A stretch of 64,000 bases of DNA from Mesostigma viride (taxonomy: Eukaryota > Streptophyta > Mesostigmatophyceae > Mesostigmatales > Mesostigmataceae), in NCBI GenBank assembly GCA_009746045.1, contig RPFO01000080.1:3112251-3176250 (forward strand). Direction: 5' to 3'. The position numbers and the translations under genes were made by a program. Positions 21,901 to 33,900 of the stretch are shown here, in pieces (within the stretch, counting starts at the first letter, position 1; every line of letters begins with the position of its first letter). The notes below the pieces were generated by a model that saw only the letters and a program-made list of their open reading frames with translations, did no database searches and was not told where the DNA came from.

Positions 21901-24900
21901 AGTTTTGCCCAGTTTCTGAGACGCGAGACTGAACAAGTAGAGTCTCTTCACAACACGACAAAAAAAGGAATTTTTTTTTAGTCCAAGTTGTAAAAAGACG
22001 TGAGATTGAACAACGACATCTGAATTAAGCTTGTTTTATGACAATAATATTATAGCGTAGAATGAGGCTCAGAATGGGAGCCGAGCAATTGAAAACCCGA
22101 GACTGGCAATCGTCCCCAACAGACCACACCTAAATACACTCAGTGCACCGACGGCTAGAAGCTGCTAGATGTGGGCAACTGTCCACTACATTGCCATGCG
22201 ACGTCAGCCATCCCACGGCCTGTCGGCACCGTTCTACCGGTACCAACAGGCCACTAGGCTATAGGCACTAGCTGGCACTGCTCTGTCAGTTCACTCGACA
22301 CCTCAGTACCGTACGGGAACTGAGGTGTCCCGTTCAGCCGCGGTGGGCAGTACACGACACGCACGTTGGAATCCGTGTGTCAGCCTTAACATCTCGGCTA
22401 ACTCCCATTGTGTTTTCTTTTTAGGTTGAAGGCTAGCTACTTCAAGCCTAACCTGCCTAGCTGGAAATCTACTCCAAGCTGACTGACTAGCAAAGCAACT
22501 GACACCCATACTGCCACATCTGGACCAAGAAAGGAGGGCCCCAGAAACTAGGCAATACTTCAAATGGTGACGAGTTTAACTCGGCTGACCCGGGAAGTTG
22601 TTCCTCCTCGCGGGCCTCTACATCATGGAGTACCACGGCTGCCTGGCAAGGGGGATGTGCTCTTTCATGACCCGTTGCGCATGCAGTGGATGGTGGAGAT
22701 CGCCGCATGCCACTCCTGGTTCCTTTATGTTTTTTATTGTCGATTCCTGGGTACTAGTTGTTGATTGTTCATGTTTCATTCTTTTTTTCATAGTTTCTGC
22801 TTTTTGTTTCTTGGTTTTTGCTTATTGTTTTTTATTCCCTGTTTCCTGTTTCCTGTTTCCTGTTTCCTGTTTCCTGTTTCCTGTTTCCTGTTTCCTGTTT
22901 CCTGTTTCCTGTTTCCTGTTTCCTGTTTCCTGTTTCCTGTTTCCTGTTTCCTGTTTCCTGTTTCCTGTTTCCTGTTTCCTGTTTCCTGTTTCCTGTTTCC
23001 TGTTTCCTGTTTCCTGTTTCCTGTTTCCTGTTTCCTGTTTCCTGTTTCCTGTTTCCTGTTTCCTGTTTCCTGTTTCCTGTTTCCTGTTTCCTGTTTCCTG
23101 TTTCCTGTTTCCTGTTTCCTGTTTCCTGTTTCCTGTTTCCTGTTTCCTGTTTCCCGTTTCCCGTTTCCCGTTTCCTGTTTCCTGTTTCCCGTTTCCCGTT
23201 TCCCGTTTCCCGTTTCCCGTTTCCCGTTCCCCGTTTCCCGTTTCCCGTTTCCCGTTTCCCGTTTCCTGCTTCCTACTCATGTTTTATTGTTTTTTCCTTA
23301 TTATTTATGGTTTATTTGTTGGATGTTGTGCCTTGCAGGCAGAGGAAGGGCTCGGGATCGGCAAAACAAACATCAGCGAGCTGGAGAGCTTTGTGGCGTA
23401 CGCCAGCGCCTTCCCCAACACTTTCCTGGCTCTGGCTGACACGTACGATGTGAGTGCCATGGGTGGCTATGACATGTGTTTCGCCGATTGGTTCGATCGC
23501 GCCTTGCCCAAGACTTTCCCGGCTCTGGTCGACACATACGCCGTGAGTCTCATCGTTTGCAACACCTTTTGCTATTTTTTGTTGATGAAACATTCGGTCA
23601 AGAGCATTTGGTTGAACACGTGGTTTGGTTTGGCCTTTGCTTCCGGGGCAGATAGGCAACATTGTCGTGACATAGGGAGACGCGCATAGGTGATGTTTAG
23701 TGGTGGTGTTTGCTCACCAACTGCCCCTACTGGAGACATTATCTAAAAGTGACTTACAATATCTAAATGTAAGTATTTCGAAGGTATTCCTCGGGGATTT
23801 GGCAGAGGACCGGGATTCTGGGCTTGCCCACTGCAAACCACAAGATGCTTATTGAGCCCTTTGCACTTTCCCGGCTTTCCTGCCCGGTACGTCCCTGGTG
23901 ATTATTTCCTTCATGATTTTTGGCATTTCTTCAAGGACCCTTCATCCAACTCTCTTCCCTCCCCTGTGGTGCATGCGATCGGCCCTACGACAAGCTAATC
24001 ATGATGGCGGCCGCGCAATGGCACCGTACGCCGCACAACATCCTGCAGGTGATGCGGAGCGGCGTCCCGAACTTCATGGCAGTGGGGCTTGCGCTGGCAG
24101 ACAGGGGGTAAGTTTTTTGGAGAAATCGAGTTAACTCGACAAGAGAGTTTAAGTCAACGCAACTACTGTAACTCATTCACCTACTCCGCATACCTCACCC
24201 ATTTACCCCACCTCAGTGACCTCACCTTGCGTCCCCAGGCTTGCTTTGCCCGAGGCTTTTGCCGTCGTTGAGTACATGCTGGCCACATTCTCTGGTTTTA
24301 TTCTTGCTCACATCGCATCCCTATCTCATTCTCAATTCTGGCATCCGCTGGGCAGGGCCAAGCCGGTGGGCATCCGACTCGACAGTGGCGACCTGGCCAC
24401 GTTATCCCTCAAAGCCAAGTCTCTGTTCCGGGAGGCAGATGCCCGGCTGGGGGGTGGCCGGTCCGTGCTGTCATCCTGTACCATCACGGCCAGCGACAAC
24501 ATCGACGAGGAGAGGCTTCGGCAGCTGGACAAGCAGGTGAGCCAGATTTGCGGGTGGTAGTGTTATCTGGGGTGCCCTAATGCGGTGGTTAAAGCAGGGA
24601 CGAGGCAGAGGATGGGTGTGGGTGCTGTCGCGAGCGTGCCCAGAGGCGGAGGTACCCGGGGACGAGGCAGGGGAACGGAGTGCAGGTCGCAGTAGTTAAT
24701 AGTACACGCTATCAGGTTTCCTGGGGTTGCGCAGGGCCACGAGTCATGAGAAGCATGTATTTTATTGATAGCATTCATAGCACGCATTTTATTGATTTGA
24801 CCATTTGCGCCATGAAACCATTTAGTTATACTGTTTATTTAAAAGTGGTTGTTTTCAATTAAATAACCCATCCACCCATTAAGTATTTTCTCATCATGTT

Positions 24901-27900
24901 TGCTGCGGACGCCACATGCGCTTATCTTGCTCCCTGTGAATGCGCATGGCCACGAGAGAGATGTCTTTGACTTGATTAAATTGATTGAACAGTTGATTGA
25001 ACAATGCATTAGCATATCCCTTATCGCTAGTACATGCTTCTTGTTTTTCTGCGGATGCGCAGGGTCACGAGATCGACTGTTTCGGGATCGGGACCAATCT
25101 GGTGACGTGCGCTGGCACGCCCGCCATCGGGGGCGTGTACAAGCTGGTGGAGATCGAGGGACAGCCCCGCATTAAACTCAGCGAGGACGCCGCAAAGGTA
25201 GGAGAGAGCGTTGAGAGGTTAACGATGCAATTAAGTGATGTGAAGGCAGGGAGCATGCTCTGCTTCAAGCTCAGCACAGACGCAGCAAAGGTAGGAGAGA
25301 GCGTTGAGAGGTTAATGATGCCATTAAGTGATATGAAGGCAGGGAGCATGCTCTGCTTCAAGCTCAGCACAGACGCCGCAAAGGTAGGAGAGTGCGTTGA
25401 GAGGTTAATGATGCCATTAAGTGATATGAAGGCAGGGAGCATGCTCTGCTTCTAGCTCAGCACAGACGCCGCAAAGGTAGGAGAGAGCGTTGAGAGGTTA
25501 ATGATGCCATTAAGTGATATGAAGGCAGGGAGCATGCTCTGCTTCAAGCTCAGCACAGACGCCACAAAGGTAGGAGAGTGCGTTGAGAGGTTAATGATGT
25601 CATTAAGTGATATGAAGGCAGGGAGCAGGCTCTGCTTCAAGCTCAGCACAGACGCCGCAAAGGTAGGAGAGAGCGTTGAGAGGTTAACGATGCCATTAAG
25701 TGATATGAAGGCAGGGAGCATGCTCTGCTTCTAGCTCAGCACAGACGCCACAAAGGTAGGAGAGTGCGTTGAGAGGTTAATGATGCCATTAAGTGATATG
25801 AAGGCAGGGAGCAGGCTCTGCTTCAAGCTCAGCACAGACGCCACAAAGGTAGGAGAGTGCGTTGAGAGGTTAATGATGCCATTAAGTGATATGAAGGCAG
25901 GGAGCAGGCTCTGCTTCAAGCTCAGCACAGACGCCGCAAAGGTAGGAGAGTGCGTTGAGAGGTTAATGATGCCATTAAGTGGTATGAAGGCAGGGAGCAT
26001 GCTCTGCTTCAAGCTCAGCACAGACGCCACAAAGGTAGGAGAGTGCGTTGAGAGGTTAACAATGCAATTAAGTGATATGAAGGCAGGGAGCATGCTCTGC
26101 TTCAAGCTCAGCACAGACGCCGCAAAGGTAGGAGAGAGCGTTGAGAGGTTAACGATGCAATTAAGTGATATGAAGGCAGGGAGCATGCTCTACTTCAAGC
26201 TCAGCACAGACGCCGCAAAGGTAGGAGAGTGCGTTGAGAGGTTAATGATGCCATTAAGTGATATGAAGGCAGGGAGCATGCTCTGCTTCAAGCTCAGCAC
26301 AGACGCCGCAAAGGTAGGAGAGAGCGTTGAGAAGCCGAAGTCGGCAAGGTAGTAATAGAATGGGATGCGGCGAAATGTATGTGGGTTTTAGGGTGCATTA
26401 CAGTCGTTACTGCCCATGGTACAGAGTTGTGGGATTCGACGCCTTTGAAGTCCAGTTTCAAGTCCGTCACTGCCCATGGCCTGAGACTGCCGGCGACACG
26501 AGCTTACTTCCTGCCCATGGCATGAGTTCGAGTCCCATGGACCTCCATAGTTTGCGTAAACTCATTTCCCTTGAATTTTCGCTCTTATCAGGAGCTTGTG
26601 TTCCATCATCTGCTTCCCATGGCAAACCTCCCTTGTTTCGTTACACGCAGACAACCATCCCCGGTCGCAAGGCGGCCTATCGTTTGTACGGGAAGGATGG
26701 GTGTGCGGCGCTGGATGTGCTGCTGCTGCACGGGGAGGAGCCGCCAAAGGTAAGGAGGAGAGGAGCCTTTTGTGAGTAGTTTGCTCAGGTACTTATCAGA
26801 TCATAAGATCATAATAATGCTGGTGCACGTGGAGGAGCCACCACAGGTACAAGCCAACCCTAGCCATAAAGGTGTGGGCCATGCCTAGCCATGAAGGTGT
26901 GGGCCATGCCTAGCCATGAAGGTGTGGGCCATGCCTAGCCATGAAGGTGTGGGCCATGCCTAGCCATGAAGGTGTGGGCCATGCCTAGCCATGAAGGTGT
27001 GGGCCATGCCTAGCCATGAAGGTGTGGGCCATGCCTAGCCATGAAGGTGTGGGCCATACCTAGCCATGAAGGTGTGGGCCATACCTAGCCATAAAGGTGT
27101 GGGCCATACCTAGCCATAAAGGTGTGGGCCATGCCTAGCCATGAAGGTGTGGGCCATACCAAGCCATGAAGGTGTGGGCCATACCTTGCCATGAAGGTGC
27201 GGGCCATGCCTAGCCATGAAGGTGTGGGCCATACCTTGCCATGAAGGTGTGGGCCATGCCTAGCCATGAAGGTGTGGGCCATACCTAGCCATAAAGGTGT
27301 GGGCCATGCCTAGCCATAAAGGTGTGGGCCATGCCTAGCCATGAAGGTGTGGGCCATACCAAGCCATGAAGGTGTGGGCCATACCTTGCCATGAAGGTGC
27401 GGGCCATGCCTAGCCATGAAGGTGTGGGCCATACCTTGCCATGAAGGTGTGGGCCATGCCTAGCCATGAAGGTGTGGGCCATACCTAGCCATAAAGGTGT
27501 GGGCCATGCCTAGCCATAAAGGTGTGGGCCATGCCTAGCCATGAAGGTGTGGGCCATACCTAGCCATGAAGGTGTGGGCCATGCCTAGCCATGAAGGTGT
27601 GGGCCATGCCTAGCCATGAAGGTGTGGGCCATGCCTAGCCATAAAGGTGTGGGCCATGCCTAGCCATGAAGGTATCAGTGCCTACAGAAGGTAAGTGCTG
27701 AAGGCCTTGCGATAGTGTCAAGTAAGTGATGAAGGCCTTGTGATAGTGCCAAGTAAGTGATGAAGGCCTTGTGAGGGCCAAGTAAGTGATGAAGGCCTTG
27801 TGAGGGCCAAGTAAGTGATGAAGGCCTTGTGATAGTGCCTCTCCCTTTTTGTGTGTGAGATAAGGAGAAGGGCCTTTTTATGTGACACAATGAGAAGGAA

Positions 27901-30900
27901 AAGCCTCCTGTGGGAGATATGGGGTAGCAGAGGATAGCACCGCATGATCGGTGAGGTGTCGCATGTTTGGGGTAGCAGAGGATAGCACCGCATGATCGGT
28001 GAGGTGTCGCATGTTTGGGGTAGCAGAGGATAGCACCGCATGATCGGTTAGGTGTCGCATGTTTGGGGTAGCAGAGGATAGCACCGCATGATCGGTTAGG
28101 TGTCGCGTGTTTGGGGTAGCAGAGGATAGCACCGCATGATCGGTTGGGTGTCGCATGTTTGGGGTAGCAGAGGATAGCACCGCATGATCGGTTAGGTGTC
28201 GCGTGTTTGGGGTAGCAGAGGATAGCACCGCATGATCGGTGAGGTGTCGCATGTTTGGGGTAGCAGAGGATAGCACCGCATGATCGGTTAGGTGTCGCGT
28301 GTTTGGGGTAGCAGAGGATAGCACCGCATGATCGGTTAGGTGTCGCGTGTTTGGGGTAGCAGAGGATAGCACCGCATGATCGGTGAGGTGTCGCGTGTTT
28401 GGGGTAGCAGAGGATAGCACCGCATGATCGGTTAGGTGTCGCGTGTTTGGGGTAGCAGAGGATAGCACCGCATGATCGGTTAGGTGTCGCATGTTTGGGG
28501 TAGCAGAGGATAGCACCGCATGATCGGTTAGGTGTCGCGTGTTTGGGGTAGCAGAGGATAGCACCGCATGATCGGTTAGGTGTCGCGTGTTTGGGGTAGC
28601 AGAGGATAGCACCGCATGATCGGTTCGGTGTCGCGTGTTTGGGGTAGCAGAGGATAGCACCGCATGATCGGTTAGGTGTCGCGTGTTTGGGGTAGCAGAG
28701 GATAGCACCGCATGATCGGTGAGGTGTCGCATGTTTGGGGTAGCAGAGGATAGCACCGCATGATCGGTTCGGTGTCGCGTGTTTGGGGTAGCAGAGGATA
28801 GCACCGCATGATCGGTTCGGTGTCGCGTGTTTGGGGTAGCAGAGGATAGCACCGCATGATCGGTTCGGTGTCGCGTGTTTGGGGTAGCAGAGGATAGCAC
28901 CGCATGATCGGTTAGGTGTCGCGTGTTTGGGGTAGCAGAGGATAGCACCGCATGATCGGTTCGGTGTCGCGTGTTTGGGGTAGCAGAGGATAGCACCGCA
29001 TGATCGGTTCGGTGTCGCGTGTTTGGGGTAGCAGAGGATAGCACCGCATGATCGGTTCGGTGTCGCGTGTTTGGGGTAGCAGAGGATAGCACCGCATGAT
29101 CGGTTAGGTGTCGCGTGTTTGGGGTAGCAGAGGATAGCACCGCATGATCGGTTCGGTGTCGCGTGTTTGGGGTAGCAGAGGATAGCACCGCATGATCGGT
29201 GAGGTGTCGCGTGTTTGGGGTAGCAGAGGATAGCACCGCATGATCGGTTCGGTGTCGCGTGTTTGGGGTAGCAGAGGATAGCACCGCATGATCGGTTAGG
29301 TGTCGCATGTTTGGGGTAGCAGAGGATAGCACCGCATGATCGGTTGGGTGTCGCGTGTTTGGGGTAGCAGAGGATAGCACCGCATGATCGGTTCGGTGTC
29401 GCGTGTTTGGGGTAGCAGAGGATAGCACCGCATGATCGGTTCGGTGTCGCGTGTTTGGGGTAGCAGAGGATAGCACCGCATGATCGGTTAGGTGTCGCGT
29501 GTTTGGGGTAGCAGAGGATAGCACCGCATGATCGGTTCGGTGTCGCGTGTTTGGGGTAGCAGAGGATAGCACCGCATGATCGGTTCGGTGTCGCGTGTTT
29601 GGGGTAGCAGAGGATAGCACCGCATGATCGGTTCGGTGTCGCGTGTTTGGGGTAGCAGAGGATAGCACCGCATGATCGGTTCGGTGTCGCGTGTTTGGGG
29701 TAGCAGAGGATAGCACCGCATGATCGGTTAGGTGTCGCGTGTTTGGGGTAGCAGAGGATAGCACCGCATGATCGGTTCGGTGTCGCGTGTTTGGGGTAGC
29801 AGAGGATAGCACCGCATGATCGGTTCGGTGTCGCGTGTTTGGGGTAGCAGAGGATAGCACCGCATGATCGGTGAGGTGTCGCGTGTTTGGGGTAGCAGAG
29901 GATAGCACCGCATGATCGGTGAGGTGTCGCGTGTTTGGGGTAGCAGAGGATAGCACCGCATGATCGGTTCGGTGTCGCGTGTTTGGGGTAGCAGAGGATA
30001 GCACCGCATGATCGGTGAGGTGTCGCGTGTTTGGGGTAGCAGAGGATAGCACCGCATGATCGGTTCGGTGTCGCGTGTTTGGGGTAGCAGAGGATAGCAC
30101 CGCATGATCGGTTCGGTGTCGCGTGTTTGGGGTAGCAGAGGATAGCACCGCATGATCGGTGAGGTGTCGCGTGTTTGGGGTAGCAGAGGATAGCACCGCA
30201 TGATCGGTTCGGTGTCGCGTGTTTGGGGTAGCAGAGGATAGCACCGCATGATCGGTTCGGTGTCGCGTGTTTGGGGTAGCAGAGGATAGCACCGCATGAT
30301 CGGTTCGGTGTCGCGTGTTTGGGGTAGCAGAGGATAGCACCGCATGATCGGTTAGGTGTCGCGTGTTTGGGGTAGCAGAGGATAGCACCGCATGATCGGT
30401 TCGGTGTCGCGTGTTTGGGGTAGCAGAGGATAGCACCGCATGATCGGTTCGGTGTCGCGTGTTTGGGGTAGCAGAGGATAGCACCGCATGATCGGTTAGG
30501 TGTCGCGTGTTTGGGGTAGCAGAGGATAGCACCGCATGATCGGTTAGGTGTCGCGTGTTTGGGGTAGCAGAGGATAGCACCGCATGATCGGTGAGGTGTC
30601 GCGTGTTTGGGGTAGCAGAGGATAGCACCGCATGATCGGTTCGGTGTCGCGTGTTTGGGGTAGCAGAGGATAGCACCGCATGATCGGTTAGGTGTCGCGT
30701 GTTTGGGGTAGCAGAGGATAGCACCGCATGATCGGTTAGGTGTCGCGTGTTTGGGGTAGCAGAGGATAGCACCGCATGATCGGTGAGGTGTCGCGTGTTT
30801 GGGGTAGCAGAGGATAGCACCGCATGATCGGTGAGGTGTCGCGTGTTTGGAGTTGATCGGTTAGGTGTCGCATGTTTGGGGTAGCAGAGGATAGCACCGC

Positions 30901-33900
30901 ATGATCGGTTAGGTGTCGCGTGTTTGGGGTAGCAGAGGATAGCACCGCATGATCGGTTAGGTGTCGCGTGTTTGGGGTAGCAGAGGATAGCACCGCATGA
31001 TCGGTTAGGTGTCGCGTGTTTGGGGTAGCAGAGGATAGCACCGCATGATCGGTTCGGTGTCGCGTGTTTGGGGTAGCAGAGGATAGCACCGCATGATCGG
31101 TTCGGTGTCGCGTGTTTGGGGTAGCAGAGGATAGCACCGCATGATCGGTGAGGTGTCGCGTGTTTGGGGTAGCAGAGGATAGCACCGCATGATCGGTTCG
31201 GTGTCGCGTGTTTGGGGTAGCAGAGGATAGCACCGCATGATCGGTTAGGTGTCGCGTGTTTGGGGTAGCAGAGGATAGCACCGCATGATCGGTGGTGTCG
31301 CGTGTTTGGGGTAGCAGAGGATAGCACCGCATGATCGGTTCGGTGTCGCGTGTTTGGGGTAGCAGAGGATAGCACCGCATGATCGGTTCGGTGTCGCGTG
31401 TTTGGGGTAGCAGAGGATAGCACCGCATGATCGGTTCGGTGTCGCGTGTTTGGGGTAGCAGAGGATAGCACCGCATGATCGGTTAGGTGTCGCGTGTTTG
31501 GGGTAGCAGAGGATAGCACCGCATGATCGGTTAGGTGTCGCGTGTTTGGGGTAGCAGAGGATAGCACCGCATGATCGGTTCGGTGTCGCGTGTTTGGGGT
31601 AGCAGAGGATAGCACCGCATGATCGGTTCGGTGTCGCGTGTTTGGGGTAGCAGAGGATAGCACCGCATGATCGGTTCGGTGTCGCGTGTTTGGGGTAGCA
31701 GAGGATAGCACCGCATGATCGGTTAGGTGTCGCGTGTTTGGGGTAGCAGAGGATAGCACCGCATGATCGGTTAGGTGTCGCGTGTTTGGGGTAGCAGAGG
31801 ATAGCACCGCATGATCGGTGGTGTCGCGTGTTTGGGGTAGCAGAGGATAGCACCGCATGATCGGTTCGGTGTCGCGTGTTTGGGGTAGCAGAGGATAGCA
31901 CCGCATGATCGGTTAGGTGTCGCGTGTTTGGGGTAGCAGAGGATAGCACCGCATGATCGGTTCGGTGTCGCGTGTTTGGGGTAGCAGAGGATAGCACCGC
32001 ATGATCGGTTAGGTGTCGCGTGTTTGGGGTAGCAGAGGATAGCACCGCATGATCGGTTCGGTGTCGCGTGTTTGGGGTAGCAGAGGATAGCACCGCATGA
32101 TCGGTTAGGTGTCGCGTGTTTGGGGTAGCAGAGGATAGCACCGCATGATCGGTTCGGTGTCGCGTGTTTGGGGTAGCAGAGGATAGCACCGCATGATCGG
32201 TTCGGTGTCGCGTGTTTGGGGTAGCAGAGGATAGCACCGCATGATCGGTTCGGTGTCGCGTGTTTGGGGTAGCAGAGGATAGCACCGCATGATCGGTTCG
32301 GTGTCGCGTGTTTGGGGTAGCAGAGGATAGCACCGCATGATCGGTTAGGTGTCGCGTGTTTGGGGTAGCAGAGGATAGCACCGCATGATCGGTTCGGTGT
32401 CGCGTGTTTGGGGTAGCAGAGGATAGCACCGCATGATCGGTTCGGTGTCGCGTGTTTGGGGTAGCAGAGGATAGCACCGCATGATCGGTGGGTGTCGCGT
32501 GTTTGGGGTAGCAGAGGATAGCACCGCATGATCGGTTCGGTGTCGCGTGTTTGGGGTAGCAGAGGATAGCACCGCATGATCGGTTCGGTGTCGCGTGTTT
32601 GGGGTAGCAGAGGATAGCACCGCATGATCGGTGAGGTGTCGCGTGTTTGGGGTAGCAGAGGATAGCACCGCATGATCGGTTCGGTGTCGCGTGTTTGGGG
32701 TAGCAGAGGATAGCACCGCATGATCGGTTCGGTGTCGCGTGTTTGGGGTAGCAGAGGATAGCACCGCATGATCGGTTCGGTGTCGCGTGTTTGGGGTAGC
32801 AGAGGATAGCACCGCATGATCGGTTCGGTGTCGCGTGTTTGGGGTAGCAGAGGATAGCACCGCATGATCGGTTAGGTGTCGCGTGTTTGGGGTAGCAGAG
32901 GATAGCACCGCATGATCGGTTCGGTGTCGCGTGTTTGGGGTAGCAGAGGATAGCACCGCATGATCGGTTCGGTGTCGCGTGTTTGGGGTAGCAGAGGATA
33001 GCACCGCATGATCGGTTCGGTGTCGCGTGTTTGGGGTAGCAGAGGATAGCACCGCATGATCGGTTCGGTGTCGCGTGTTTGGGGTAGCAGAGGATAGCAC
33101 CGCATGATCGGTTAGGTGTCGCGTGTTTGGGGTAGCAGAGGATAGCACCGCATGATCGGTTAGGTGTCGCGTGTTTGGGGTAGCAGAGGATAGCACCGCA
33201 TGATCGGTTCGGTGTCGCGTGTTTGGGGTAGCAGAGGATAGCACCGCATGATCGGTTCGGTGTCGCGTGTTTGGGGTAGCAGAGGATAGCACCGCATGAT
33301 CGGTTCGGTGTCGCGTGTTTGGGGTAGCAGAGGATAGCACCGCATGATCGGTTAGGTGTCGCGTGTTTGGGGTAGCAGAGGATAGCACCGCATGATCGGT
33401 TCGGTGTCGCGTGTTTGGGGTAGCAGAGGATAGCACCGCATGATCGGTGAGGTGTCGCGTGTTTGGAGTTGATCGGTTAGGTGTCGCGTGTTTGGGGTAG
33501 CAGAGGATAGCACCGCATGATCGGTTAGGTGTCGCGTGTTTGGGGTAGCAGAGGATAGCACCGCATGATCGGTTCGGTGTCGCGTGTTTGGGGTAGCAGA
33601 GGATAGCACCGCATGATCGGTTCGGTGTCGCGTGTTTGGGGTAGCAGAGGATAGCACCGCATGATCGGTTCGGTGTCGCGTGTTTGGGGTAGCAGAGGAT
33701 AGCACCGCATGATCGGTTCGGTGTCGCGTGTTTGGGGTAGCAGAGGATAGCACCGCATGATCGGTTCGGTGTCGCGTGTTTGGGGTAGCAGAGGATAGCA
33801 CCGCATGATCGGTTCGGTGTCGCGTGTTTGGGGTAGCAGAGGATAGCACCGCATGATCGGTTCGGTGTCGCGTGTTTGGGGTAGCAGAGGATAGCACCGC

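Larger units (their letters stand above)
20435..23338 (+). other. NAPRT intron 7, repeat-rich
   Basis: Intron of 2904 bp, phase 0. In order it holds a 72-bp duplication, a 34-bp array, a 30-bp array, a large inverted repeat and a 7-bp array ending about 70 bp before exon 8. No protein-coding unit was recognised. Confidence 0.75.

Noticed and set aside
22598-23689. FPVSCFL-repeat membrane-like protein
   Set aside because: A 7-bp satellite read through all frames; it only appears membrane-like because TTTCCTG encodes hydrophobic residues.
25065-26352. Multi-copy KLSTDAAK protein domain repeat
   Set aside because: The coding look comes from the duplicated exon 11 end; units carry TAG stops, and the exon's own donor fits the family alignment.
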